64,000 nt of DNA from Flabesymbios commensalis (taxonomy: Eukaryota; Annelida; Polychaeta; Terebellida; Flabelligeridae), in contig OZ024902.1 in NCBI GenBank assembly GCA_964017125.1, forward strand, positions 32,841,078 to 32,905,077, read 5' to 3'. Shown here one piece after another: positions 10,670 through 21,190 of this stretch. Under the pieces are notes generated by a model that ran no database searches, was not told where the DNA came from, and worked only from the letters and a program-made list of their open reading frames with translations. Positions within the stretch are counted from its first letter, which is position 1; every line of letters starts with the position of its first letter. Both the position numbers and the translations under genes were made by a program.

Positions 10670-13600
10670 ATGGGTGATCCGGGAGGTAAAGAAGCTATAC
10701 TGACGGCAGCTATTGATTTTGGCACCACATACAGTGGATATGCTTTCTCTTTTGCTGGGAAGCAGGATGAAATTTTAACAAACACCAACTGGAGCAGTCA
10801 ATTTGGTATGATCTCCTATAAAACTCCTACGTGTGTACTCACTCGGTACTTAAAGGAAACCAAACAGCACGAATTTGTAGAGTTTGGATACAAAGCACAT
10901 GATCTTTATGTGCGCGAAAGCAAAGATGAGACTTTGTGCTTGTTTGATAAATTCAAGATGTCGCTACATAAACTGGAAGAGCAGGTAAGTTAAAGGTAAA
11001 ATGCAATGTGAATAAATGGACAAATGTCTTCAAATGACTTTGACCTATGTAAATGGCCTTATAAATTGTGACCCGCGTTGTGAGCTGATGAGAAGATAGA
11101 TCCCGGAAGCTTTCTTACAATTTTACAATTATTTATGACGTTATTTAAAATTTAATATTAGTGATTACATAACTAAATTTAAAATATTAAACATGCTAAA
11201 CATCTGATAATTTTTTTAAATTAATAAAACAGGAAGGGAACGGCTATCAAATCACTGCCCTATCCTTGTGACGGGTCACAATAATACTAAGCAATTAGCA
11301 AAATAGGATTCAGTTTTATATCTTTCCCAGTATCCTACTATTCATTTATTACAAAAAAACATATATCAGTGTAAACACTGTATATTTAACCCTTTCAGCG
11401 CTGGGACCGTCTTTACACGTCAGAATCTGACGTCTGCAGATTTTATTCGTCAGAATCCGACGTCTGTAGATGTATAAACATGATAAAGACGGTCCCCGCA
11501 CTGAAAGATTTAAAATATTTCTAATGGCCGTAGACCCATAACATACGTATTCAAATGAAGCGAAAAGAGCTAACTAAGACATTTAAGAGGATTTCAAATT
11601 GAAAAAGGACCCTTTGGTCCCCGTATATTTCATACACAAATATTTCAGCGTTTGAAGCCTTAACCCTTTAAGCCCTCACGATGCATTAAAGCATCATTTT
11701 ACATCCCTGAAAACACACCTAATTTTTCTACAACTAGGGGTTTTAGAATGAAAATTTCTATGAAACTGGTTTACTAATACATGGTAATTTTCTTTAATTT
11801 TCACACACTTCAAATCATCTTCATCCACTACAAGTCGAGAATTGCGACAGCAATTCGCGGCTTGTAGTGGATGAAGATGGTAAACTCAGGCTTGAAAGGG
11901 TTAAACAAGCAGTTGTCCAGGACTTTACTCTCATGACGCATGTGTTTCGCCCACAAACTGTGGTTTTTTGTTATTATGTTTTAAACTTTCACAGCAAAGC
12001 CAGCAACGCCCATGTTGTGCAGTCCCCATGTTGACTGTGGCAATCACGGGGGCGGGTGTATAAGCTGCTGCATGCTCAGCTGTGGATAGACCCACTGTGC
12101 CATCTCTAACTCAGTTCAGATACAGCTAGTTCAGACAAACTACTTTGACGTACAAGACAGAGCCTGCAAAAACTCTTATTTTGTGATATAATAAGTGTAA
12201 TAAAAAATACATTTTGTCCCGTCACGGGTATGTACTGAGGGTGCCGTCTTGAATGAGCTAAAGCTGAGGGCTGCAGACGACGTAACAGAAATGAACTGCG
12301 CATGTGTAAATGCAGGTGAAATGTTGCTGATTCTTATAAAATGAGCAAAATTATTCGTAGCCAAGTCTTAGACATGAGTGTCCAATGCAAGTTGTACACG
12401 TTTTTGCGTGAATGATATCTGTAGTTGAAACCTTAAGTTTCAGTCAATTTGCTGCTAAATATGATCAAGCCCCTTGTTAACACTGCACAGTTAGATAACC
12501 ATCAGACGTGATACCCGTGGGTCACGGGTTCAAGCTAATGCGACAATAAAACCCTTACAACGCTAAACTATTTTGTAAAAACCATAGGCACAAAAGGATT
12601 TATAAATTCGAAATTATCATAAATTTATTAGTTCACTCTTTTTGAATACCTATGTTATGGGTCTACGACCATTAAAAATATTTCAATTCTTTCAGTACGT
12701 GGATTGTCTGTATACGTTAGAATCTGACTTATACAGACATCAGATTCTGACGTACATAGACGCAGAAAGGGTTGACAATAATATAAGCCAAATCATTAGA
12801 ACAAAATAGTGTATTGTCTGGGTAGAGACTAGTTCATATGTATACCAATGATCTCCTTTGCAGAGAATACGATATGGAATGAAGATATGGGACAAAAGAG
12901 AGACTACTGCTGCAGATGCTTCCGCAATATTTTCAATGGCATTGAAATATCTCAAAGAACACTTGATGAAACATTTCACAGAAAATGGAAAGTTAGTGGA
13001 ATTTGCAAATCGTACTAGCCTAATTTTGTGTGTCTTTTCATAAAATTTTAGATTGTGAACAATTTATTGAGCCGTGATAGCTTTATATAGATATAAAACA
13101 TATGAAACAGTTGATTGGACAGTAATAACATGATATACATGTATGTATACAACATATTAAACAGATCTGATATATACAATAGGATGTTTGATTGAAAAAT
13201 AATATAAACAAGTATACATGTATAGCAAAAATACTGCTTTATATGTTTAAATGATATATAATGATGAAATCAGTTATGCATATAATTTAAATTTATTTTA
13301 TTTTGTGACGTAGGGAGATTGATATGGATTATGTACGCTGGGTTTTGACTGTACCAGCCATATGGAGTGAATCAGCCAAAGCCTTCATGAGAAAAGCTGC
13401 TCTCAAAGTGAGTACAGACACATCGACAAACGTGTAGTGTTTTCTATATCAGATCTACACTATGTGATGTTTGTGTGTAAATGCTAATCATTGAGGTGAA
13501 AAGTACGACACTTAGGGTGAGACCTCGACATTTTTTATGTATTAACTTCTGGATTAAGGTACAGGCGCATGCACATCAGTATATTTATGTAACTGTGCCT

Positions 13601-16600
13601 AATAAGTCCTAGTATATCACATACATTTAAAAGAAAATAATATTGACAATTTATATACTCAATTTTGTTATCACTTCGGATTCTATCATCGGTTGACATT
13701 TTCTATGTGGTGTTTGTTTCCTATAATTTAGGATTCATCATTGCTAAGCTATAATTTGCTAATATCAGTAATGTCGTCACCTCATACACAAATTGACATT
13801 ACATTTCCAATCCTTGCTCATTTTACTACAACTGTTTTGAACAAAACTGATAGTTCAATATGAACGTTTAACATGTTTAATAAATAAGTAGTCCACTGTG
13901 TACGAACAGCGGGAAACATCTGCACCCAGAAAGCACCACGTTGATTACAGAGATAGAGGTAACTTTTGTACAGCTAAAACCAGAAACGTACATGGAGTGG
14001 TCGACAGTTTTAACCCGTTACCGTATGTTCATAGTTTGGCCATTTTTCCGACCAAGTTATCTTATCCACGAGCCCGCAGGGCGATACCTTGCTCTATTGA
14101 GCCTATTTTAAATAGCAAGATTTTGCGTGCGCTGCGTCTCATGACCGGCCAATTGCTTGTTTCCGTTGATATGGGGCGGGGGCCCTAGGGTAGTGGTTAG
14201 CACCGCTGCCTTTCACGCCAGAGATCGGGGTTCGGTTCCCGGTCTCAGCGGTTTGAAAGAAACAAAAATGTTTCTTCCCCATCCACGTGTGAAAGTCAGT
14301 ATTGTGGGGAGCCTCCGTGACCGAGAGGTAGCGTGCTCGGCCTCAGACCGCCAGGGCTCGAATTTCGAATCCTGTGTCTGGAGGACAGTGTCATCTCAAT
14401 CATCTCACCATCCTCAGGAGGTTCTCCTGGCCCAGTTTAGCCTATATGTGCACAAAGGTGGCCTAAAGCCCGATTCATTTCATTTCCGTTGATATGATAG
14501 ATAGAAAAGCTCGGAATCTCACGGTGATGTCATTGTGTACCGAACTCCTTGATGGTGGCCACTATGATTACTGGCCACCATGAGGGAGCTCGGTAAACCT
14601 CACTGTCCAAAATGTGAGATTCTCAACTTGTCTACATATAAATTACATCTGGCAACGGAAATGGGTGACTGTGCTAAGAGCTGAACAAGAGGTCATATTA
14701 CGTGTGACCCTTAAATGAATCTGAAACATCCAATGAGGTTTGAATCTCAGACACCCCCCCCCCCCCCCCCAAATTCCCACATCACATATAGTACTCGATA
14801 CGGCCAGGCTTCTGCGGTAGCACTCACGTGAGACTGGCCAAGGGAAGATGATTTTGGCATAACAACGGGCTCTGACCAACATCTACAAAAAGTATGCCAC
14901 ATAGTGTGCAGAAACCTGAACAATGTCAAATTCACCGGCCCCGAAGGAACGGAGTAGCCCATAAATCTGTCACTAGATATTATATTATTTAGATATTAAA
15001 ACATTATTTAACGTTTAAAATAAGAAAACGCGAGCTTCTACATCGCTGTCACTATGTTCTTGTATTATTACAGGCTGGTCTGATTAAGAAAGAAGAATCG
15101 GATGATCTTCTGATGGTCCTGGAACCAGAGGCTGCCTCGCTGTTTTGTAGAAGTCTTGACATGAGTAACTTCCAGCGTGGGAATGAATGTGAGAAGCTGC
15201 TAATGCCAGCAGGAACTGTCTATATGCTGGTAGACGCTGGTGGTAAGTCACACCACGCAGCAAGAAATACATTTCATGGAGTTATGTGTCACTCAAATGG
15301 GTGGATCGCACGAAACTAGGTTGAAAACTATGACACAAATTTGGGTTTAACACTTGATGCATTTGTGTGGTACCTGTTGAGAGTGTCAAAAAAGTGTACG
15401 TGCAAATTCATCATGTGAATTTTTTTTATGTTTTTAAATTTGCATGTGCTTTAAACATAATGAAATAGGTATAGTCTTCGCGAATTTCTCAATTCAACCA
15501 CAGCATGAAAGACAAGTTCCCATCCATCAAGTCCGATGATCATGGTTATATCGGATGATCGATCAATAAATGTGACCCGCCATGCGAAAAGCTACCTCCC
15601 CGCGGCTTTCATAAAATCATTCATGACATCATTTAAAATTTAAATTTAATGATTGCATAACTAATTTTATAATATTAAAAGTCTCATAAAGCAAAAAGAT
15701 ATAAATATCTTTCAAAAAGTCTTTCAGTTATCGAAACAGAAAGGACACGACTATCATATCAACAATAAAAATCAATTTTGAAAATTTCGACTCCTACGGC
15801 CCTTTTCGCGTGGCGGGTCACAAATGGTGGTAACATATGCTCGTATGATATCACCGCATTATTGACAAGGTTATGTTAAACCACACGTCACTGAATTAGC
15901 AATTACAATTTTCATTTAATCGATTATTTTAATACTTCAAATTAAATATATACTTAATATATTTACAAAATAAAAATAGTAGACGTTCAAAAATATATTG
16001 ATCGCTCAGATGACTGACACATCTATTCCTACTAATTTTGTGGACACTACGTTTTACTTTTGAGGGCATGTTGGTCAGATATATGTAGCTTTATCATTTT
16101 AATGTAGTTTACAAATTCGGGATCTACGCGATAGTTCACAATATTACGCAATGGTTTACTTATATTTGATGAAATGACATGATGTAGCTTCACACCAATC
16201 ATCTTTTATCGGACTAAGTTCATACCATATTATTAATTTCCAACTGTTTCAACATTAAAATACATGGAAAAATGATTTTGTTGTAAAAAACTAGACAGTT
16301 TTGTTAGGCTAAAAAAAAATATTCATATAATTACTAAAAAGTGTAGAATAAGCATTATTGAAGTATTGTTGTAAAAAAATAATGTACGTGGTTACCATGG
16401 TTACGATAGCTTGTCTTTGCACGCCAAACTCTATACCTATATATCTCAAATATATATTTTATAATATTGTACTATGGTATTTGTATTATTATTGTATACA
16501 TTTTGGTTATGTGCGTATTTTGCATATTATATGTTTAAGGAGGGACTGTGGATATAACGGTTCATGAAGTACTGGAAAGTGGAAACGTGAAGGAGGTTGT

Positions 16601-17609
16601 GGCTGCCTCAGGTGGAGCTTCAGGGGGTGCTGATGTAGATGCTGCCTTTAAAGCTGTCATGATCAAGTTATGGGGTGATAAATTTGTCAAAGCATTACAA
16701 CTAGAAAGTTCTCGTCAGTGGTTGAATATAGAACATAGCTTCGAGCGAGCCAAGAGGACGGCGTGTCCTGCACGTAGAGGTCACTCCAACCTGTTTAGTA
16801 TTAGCATGGCTATGCATAACAAGTACAAAGAAATAACTGGAGATGAGATCTTCAAGTCTTTTGACAACAGCGATAAGGTGGGCATAGTGTTTGACGAGAA
16901 TGAGTCAACCGTAGGGCTGAAAGCTAAGAATATGGACGGTATTTTTACTCCTACAGTACAGAGCATCGTTAACTGTGTTGATGGCCTGATGAAGAGGACA
17001 ACGGATGTCGAATATATCTTTATGGTTGGTGGATTCAGCAGTTCGCAGTATTTAACGAGCGAGATCAGACGAGTATTTGGTGACAAGGTGAAGGTTCTGA
17101 TCCCTGATGATCCTGCACTGGCTGTTCTCAAGGGGGCCGTGATGTTTGGCTGGAGACCTGATTACATTACCTCCCGTATTGCACGTAAGAGCTATGGAGT
17201 ATCAGTCACCAGGGCGTTTGATCCATCAAAGCATAAGATAGCAAACAAAGTGAGGAGGAATAACATGGATCTATGTATTCGCTGCTTTGACCCATTCATA
17301 CATAAGAATGCTCCCGTAGAACTTGACAGCTGTGTCCACAAAATCTACCGCCCTTTACAGGCGAATGACACAGAGATTGTTGCCAGTTTATTCTCATCTG
17401 ACTTGGAGAATCCTGTTTATACAGACGAGGACGATACACGTCAGATCGGCAGCTTGAGGGTGTTTTCACCAAACACGTCAGAAGGCATAGATCGTAAATT
17501 TGATGTTTCTTTTTACTTTGGGAAAACCGAAATAAAAGTGACTGTTAAGGAGAGAGACGATCCTGACGCCCCAGAAAGAACCACTAGAATATCATTCGCT
17601 GCCGACTAG
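10670..17609 (+). CDS. HSPA12-like protein (heat shock 70 kDa family member 12), five exons
   Basis: Exons 10670-10984, 12864-12991, 13314-13407, 15074-15242 and 16540-17609 join in frame (junction phases 0, 2, 0, 1) to 591 codons ending in TAG. All introns start GT and end AG. The product is an Hsp70-like ATPase of the HSPA12 family, which keeps the actin/Hsp70 nucleotide-binding fold but lacks a canonical substrate-binding domain. Visible motifs are phosphate-1 AIDFGTTYSGYAF (residues 14-26, D16), RWVLTVPAIWS (156-166), LEPEAAS in exon 4, phosphate-2 DAGGGTVDITVHEV (233-246, across the exon 4/5 junction) and the adenosine motif VGGFSSSQYL (398-407). Length matches the family (about 600-680). 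The chosen ATG gives a 12-residue leader before the strand bearing phosphate-1, as is usual. HSPA12 genes are often multi-copy in molluscs and are linked to stress and immunity there, but this copy's role cannot be read from sequence. It looks intact. Confidence 0.93.
11067..11280. mobile_element. TGTGACCCG-ended MITE in HSPA12 intron 1
   Basis: The ends TGTGACCCG (11067-11075) and CGGGTCACA (11272-11280) form a perfect 9-bp inverted repeat around about 200 AT-rich bases. The interior (GATTACATAACTAA, later ACAGGAAGGGAACGGCTATC) is clearly related to the element at 15571-15822 in intron 4 of the same gene. Non-coding. Confidence 0.7.
11386..11663. mobile_element. TTAA-flanked foldback element in intron 1
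   Basis: The element starts after TTAA at 11386-11389 and ends at the TTAA at 11660-11663, which it shares with the next element. Its left part is a hairpin with arms 11392-11415 and 11484-11507 (22 of 24 pair, core GGGACCGTCTTTA). The loop holds two copies of the near-palindrome CGTCAGAATCTGACG. The right part (CATAACATACGTATTCAAAT and on) recurs near 23,425-23,560 and, inverted, near 12,570-12,700. Related hairpins lie at 12,692-12,770 and 19,786-19,830, so this is a local repeat family. Confidence 0.55.
11660..11904. mobile_element. TTAA-flanked MITE with central hairpin in intron 1
   Basis: TTAA lies at both ends (11660-11663, 11901-11904). The termini are CCCTTTAAGCC and, on the other side, GGCTTGAAAGGG. 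A strong central hairpin at about 11,815-11,880 has arms CATCTTCATCCACTACAAG and its reverse complement CTTGTAGTGGATGAAGATG. The same design recurs at 19,195-19,256 and, decayed, at 19,908-19,970. It fits a non-autonomous piggyBac-type element; no coding capacity. Confidence 0.65.
12560..12776. mobile_element. Related foldback element copy in intron 1
   Basis: Ends AACCCTTACAACGCT on the left and GCAGAAAGGGTT on the right. The right half holds a GTCTGTATACG/..ACAGAC hairpin with CAGATTCTGACG words, like the hairpin at 11392-11507. The left half matches, inverted, the right part of the 11386-11663 element. It is diverged and has no flanking TTAA. Confidence 0.5.
14160..14496 (+). mobile_element. 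Young tRNA-derived SINE in HSPA12 intron 3
   Basis: SINE body 14174-14482 with a perfect 14-bp target duplication TTTCCGTTGATATG (14160-14173, 14483-14496). The head has GGGTAGTGGTTAGCACC (A box) and GGTTCGGTTCC at 14229-14239 (B box). The second tRNA-like module begins CCGTGACCGAGAGGTAGCG and holds the near-B-box CTCGAATTTCGAATCC (14357-14372). The tail is GTGCACAAAGGTGGCCTAAA plus ATTC repeats. It is in the same orientation as the host gene. The intact duplication marks it as one of the youngest copies here. Confidence 0.9.
14500..14640. repeat. Imperfect inverted repeat beside the SINE
   Basis: Outer words GGAATCTCAC and GTGAGATTC, and inner words GATGGTGGCCA and TGGCCACCATG, pair around a short loop, giving a roughly 120-bp foldback interrupted by unpaired segments. 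It may be a small MITE; no target duplication was seen. Confidence 0.45.
14754..14770. repeat. Poly-C tract (17 bp)
   Basis: An uninterrupted run of 17 C within intron 3; the length may be uncertain in assembly. Confidence 0.9.
15571..15822. mobile_element. TGTGACCCGCCA-ended MITE in intron 4
   Basis: Inverted termini TGTGACCCGCCATGCGAAAA and, inverted, TGTGACCCGCCACGCGAAAA pair over about 22 bp with one mismatch. The AT-rich interior is shared with the 11067-11280 copy. The longer and cleaner terminal repeat suggests this copy is nearer the family's original form. Confidence 0.75.
15823..16539. other. Remainder of HSPA12 intron 4
   Basis: AT-rich, no second gene or clear repeat. The acceptor before exon 5 is TTTAAG at 16534-16539, weak in pyrimidines but required to keep the DAGGGTVDI motif in frame. 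Confidence 0.5.
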
Positions 17610-18139
17610 TCACAATAACGTCCAAGAACAAAGCAGATTATCCTGATTATTGTCTATCAAATTGCCCAGATTAGTCATTAAGATTATATCAAATCGCAAT
17701 GACCATATTGGGTAATTTGAGAAAAAAATATATTATATTTTCATAAATAATATTATTATCCAGGTGTTTATTATATTAATATTTGTGGGGTGAGCTCACA
17801 TAAATACACTCCGACATACTTTGAAGATTCCCAGCAAACAGTGACATAATGTAAGCCTCGATGTTGGACCGTCATTGCAGACGACGGGCTAGCACTAAAC
17901 ACCGTTAAATCTACATTTGGCCGAAATGTCATGTCTGCTGACAGGAGCTAAATGGAATATTTATGATGCTTGCCATCATATGATTAAAATTTGTGTTTAC
18001 ACGCCTTATTTACAATACTCTACGTGTTTTGTGAAACGTAACAGCCTTTATTTTTTTTAAATCTGGTCTTGCTATGTGTCACTGCAGAAAAAAATCGCTA
18101 ATATATAACATTATGTTTTTCGATTCGCATAATTTCAAA
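17610..18139. other. 3' flank of the HSPA12-like gene
   Basis: No AATAAA was found close to the stop; CATAAATAAT near 17,743 is the nearest variant and may serve as a poly(A) signal. At about 17,830 the words CCCAGCAAACAGTGACATAA resemble the small CCCAGCAAACA MITE end. Nothing else supported. Confidence 0.4.
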
Positions 18140-19170
18140 TACACGACAGCTAGAGATATATGGCGATTATTTATAAACATGTATTCACAGTTATTTCCTG
18201 AGAAAAATATTGTATTTTGACACTTTGTCATGTGATTAGATGATGTATAATCTTGATCAATCACTCCCCCTGTAGGGTCACGAAATTCCGGGACCCCTTT
18301 GAAATCATTCAGAAAAAATATACTGAGAACCTAGTAAAACAACATTTATTGGTTGCATAGACATCATATCTTTACCATGAGTCGCAAAATATCACTACCT
18401 TTTCAGTTGTACCAAATATCAGGAAATGCTGAGGAAAAAAACACCCAATATAGTGATATCACTATAAATATGTAATTACGTGAATATTAATGTGCTTTCT
18501 GGTGATGATTTTTCAATTGGTCATAACTTGAAATATACCTCTGTTATATAATTATATACATCGAGTTATATATTCACAGTCATTACCTGAGAAAAATAGT
18601 GTATGTTGGCACTAGCATATCATATGATTATGAATTCATCAATCACTCCCATGTAGGGTCACGAAATTCCGGGACCCCTTTTAGATCATCCAACTAATCG
18701 ACTGAAAACCTAATCAAACAACGTGTATTAGTTGCTTAGACATCATAATTCTACCAGGAGTCGCATTATGGCACTACCTTTTGAGTTGTGCCAATTATCA
18801 TAAGATTTTCTGAGAATATACCAGCCAAGAAATTTATATCACTATGAATGTGTAATTACGTGAACTTTATTGTGCGTTACAGTGGTGATGTGTTTTTCAT
18901 GCTTTTCAATTTGCCATAACTGGAAATATACGAGATATTATATTGCGAGTATTTATAAATTCACAGTAATTTTCTAAGAAAAATAGTGTATTTTGACACT
19001 AGCATTTTATATGATTAGATGATTATACTCTTCATCAATCTCTCCCCTGTAGGGTCCTGAAATTCCGGAACCCCTTCTGGATCATGTAAAAAATAGACTG
19101 ACAATCTAATAAAAGAACATGTATCTGTTGCATAGACATCATAATTTTACCAGGAGTTGCATAATGTGAC
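18140..19170. repeat. Tandem repeat, ~380-395-bp unit, about 2.7 copies
   Basis: The landmark TCCCNTGTAGGGTCACGAAA followed by TTCCGGGACCCC occurs near 18,270, 18,650 and 19,045, each preceded by a shared GAGAAAAATANTGTATTTTG..ATGATTAGATGAT block and followed by GTTGCATAGACATCATA and ACCAGGAGTCGCA. Units have diverged by point changes and small indels. No coding frame survives, and the unit ends in a foldback element at 19,195. Confidence 0.8.
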
Positions 19171-19194
19171 TCCTGGTAAACAAATATGAGTAAT

Positions 19195-19256
19195 TTTCAA
19201 CCACTTGAGGTTGCGGATCGCGGCAGCGAGACACAAACTCAAGTGGTTGAAATTTA
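19195..19256. repeat. Foldback hairpin
   Basis: Arms TTTCAACCACTTGAG and CTCAAGTGGTTGAAA flank a short GC-rich loop. It resembles the central hairpin of the TTAA-flanked MITE at 11,660-11,904 and a decayed copy at 19,908-19,970. Confidence 0.7.
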
Positions 19257-20098
19257 AATAAACTAACTTAGCAGGATAAGGGTTACCACGTTAACCCTTT
19301 CACCACTGAGTACTAGTGTATACCCTGGGCCACAATTATTTTGATAAATCTGTAGCGCATGTTTTTGGTCGATTTCTCCGTCAATTCTGAACCTATTTCT
19401 TAAAAAAATTGTACAGGCCAATTCCAAGTCATGTCCTAACATCGGTGGAAATTTAAACATCTGACATGTAATAACATTCCATAATTAGTGTGATGGGTTT
19501 GTGGAGGGACGTCATAATTTAAATTTACTACATGTCAAATGGTCTAACTTTTTAAATAATGCATAGAATCTCACGACATTTCCACGGATATTGGGATCAA
19601 TGTTTAAGTACGTGCCACCGTTATTTCTGGCCTAAAGTCTATTCGTTTTAACCCTTGCAAAGTTGACACAGTTTTGTATAAACCATGTAAATCAAAGGGT
19701 TTTTTCACTTTGACATCATCAATAATGTCTTAGTTGGTTTGTTCCGCTTCATTTGAATACCTATGTTATTATTGTTCTAATTATTTCAGTGCAGGGACCG
19801 TCTCTATACGTCAGAATATGTAAGAATATGATATTGGTAAAAAAATTGGTGATTAGACAGCAACATTATTTTGTAAAACGTTTGTTCTCAAAATAAAAAA
19901 GATGAGTAATTTTCATCCACTTAAAGTTGGTAGCGAGACTTCAAGTGCGTGAAAAATATTTTCATAAGTAACGCTCTAACAGTCAACCGTTGCAAACAAG
20001 GGACGTCGCTCCTATGTTGGATTATTGTTGATCTACTATCTGCGAAGCTGGGCCAACATTAATCCAACATTGGGCTAACTTTTCTTGTGTGTTGGTCT
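19257..20098. other. Intergenic, patchwork of decayed elements
   Basis: TTAACCCTTTCACCACTGAG near 19,290 and TTTAACCCTTGCAAAGTTG near 19,650 look like ends of the TTAACCC foldback family. A half hairpin (GTGCAGGGACCGTCTCTATA) lies at 19,790-19,809. At about 20,037-20,092 a CCAACATT-type MITE end is present. No gene. Confidence 0.5.
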
Positions 20099-20151
20099 TC
20101 ATCCTCAGTTTAGCCTATATGTGCACAGCGGTGGCCTAAAACCCCATTAGT
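20099..20151 (+). mobile_element. SINE tail fragment
   Basis: CATCCTCAG followed by TTTAGCCTATATGTGCACA and GGTGGCCTAAA matches only the last ~50 bp of the SINE family. Confidence 0.65.
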
Positions 20152-20184
20152 AGAAGTGTAGCCACTAGCTGGGCACATTAACAT

Positions 20185-20485
20185 AATCTGCCCCCCCCTC
20201 CCCTCCCCTTGGCTGTGATTGGTGGAGCCCTCTTTTGGAACGGATGACTCGGCCCTCCCCCCTTGGGTCTCCCTCCCCTGAGTGCCTGTTACAGACTGAT
20301 ACGTCCCCCTCCCCTTGGATCCCCCTCTCCTTCAACCCCCCCCCCCCGATTGATGCCTTTTACAGACTGGTACGCCCCCTATCCTTGGCTCCCCCTCCCC
20401 TTGGGTCCCCTTCCCCTTGGTGCCTGTTACAAAGTGTTACGTCTCCCTCCCCTTGGGTGGGATGCATCACCACTGCCCCCTCTCC
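20185..20485. repeat. C-rich minisatellite, ~65-75-bp unit
   Basis: Three or more imperfect units each hold TGCCTNTTACAGACTG followed by ACGTCCCCCTCCCCTTGG, starting near 20,283, 20,357 and 20,421. The Pro/Leu-rich open frames over it are composition artefacts. The G-rich complementary strand has several G4-G5 runs and could fold into a quadruplex. Confidence 0.75.
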
Positions 20486-20489
20486 CTGA

Positions 20490-20867
20490 AAAACATGATG
20501 AAACTTGATTTTGAATGGTTAATTGGTGTGAAGCGTGTTCGCTGATAGAAAATGAACAAGTCATATAGTTGATGTTGCTTCTTCACACATTTTAATTTGA
20601 ATGACAGAAATACAAAATATTTTGTGCGTGGTCAGTGAAAATGTTTATTAAGTATGTGACCGAGACGCAGCCCTGTGACTGGTCAGACTGGCCTTGTTCA
20701 CAGGCTGGCCCAGCTAGGCCTAAGCCACCAGTCACCAGGTACTGCTACAGGTGCATCAGATTTGTTGGTGTACCAAGTTCTGTTTGAAAACTATTTAATA
20801 GATTTACCTGATGCACTGAAATACATTACAATTTCGTACTGTAAATCATAAATTACCCATATAAACA
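20490..20867. other. Intergenic, nothing recognised
   Basis: No gene or repeat could be supported between the C-rich minisatellite and the LINE tail. Confidence 0.4.
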
Positions 20868-21190
20868 GGTCGGTATACAAGGATTCCAAGAAATGAAAGG
20901 GTATGTAAAATTTGTAATAGTGGTCAACTGGGGGACGAATTCCACTTTTGCTTTGAATGTCCTGCCTTAAATTAAGTTTCTACCCGCAAATATATATAAG
21001 AGACCAAATGTTATCACTTTTGGACGTATACTTATCATAAAAAATAAAATTGCACTTGTTATTGTAGCTAAATTTATTAAATGTGGACTTTATCTTTAGA
21101 ATGTTTTGTTTGTTACTATTATTTGCAATTTGTTCAGCACGCTGTACTGTACATAAGGTTTGGATAAATAAATATATTGTATCTTGATCT
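20868..21190 (+). mobile_element. LINE 3' end (5'-truncated non-LTR retrotransposon)
   Basis: A short in-frame stretch reads RYTRIPRNERVCKICNSG and then GDEFHFCFECP, the CxxC..HFxxxCP zinc-binding C-terminus found in many invertebrate non-LTR reverse transcriptase proteins. It is followed by YKRPNVITFGRIL and a 3' UTR ending GGATAAATAAATATATTG. Only the last ~60 codons and the UTR remain. Extreme 5' truncation is typical of target-primed reverse transcription. The clade is not resolved. Confidence 0.7.

Noticed and set aside
14190-14240. Functional tRNA gene from A and B boxes
   Set aside because: The boxes belong to the SINE head; the body continues into SINE modules and has target duplications, and no cloverleaf acceptor stem is complete.
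20235-20508. Proline/leucine-rich proteins over the C-rich region
   Set aside because: Overlapping frames of a C-rich minisatellite; composition artefact.
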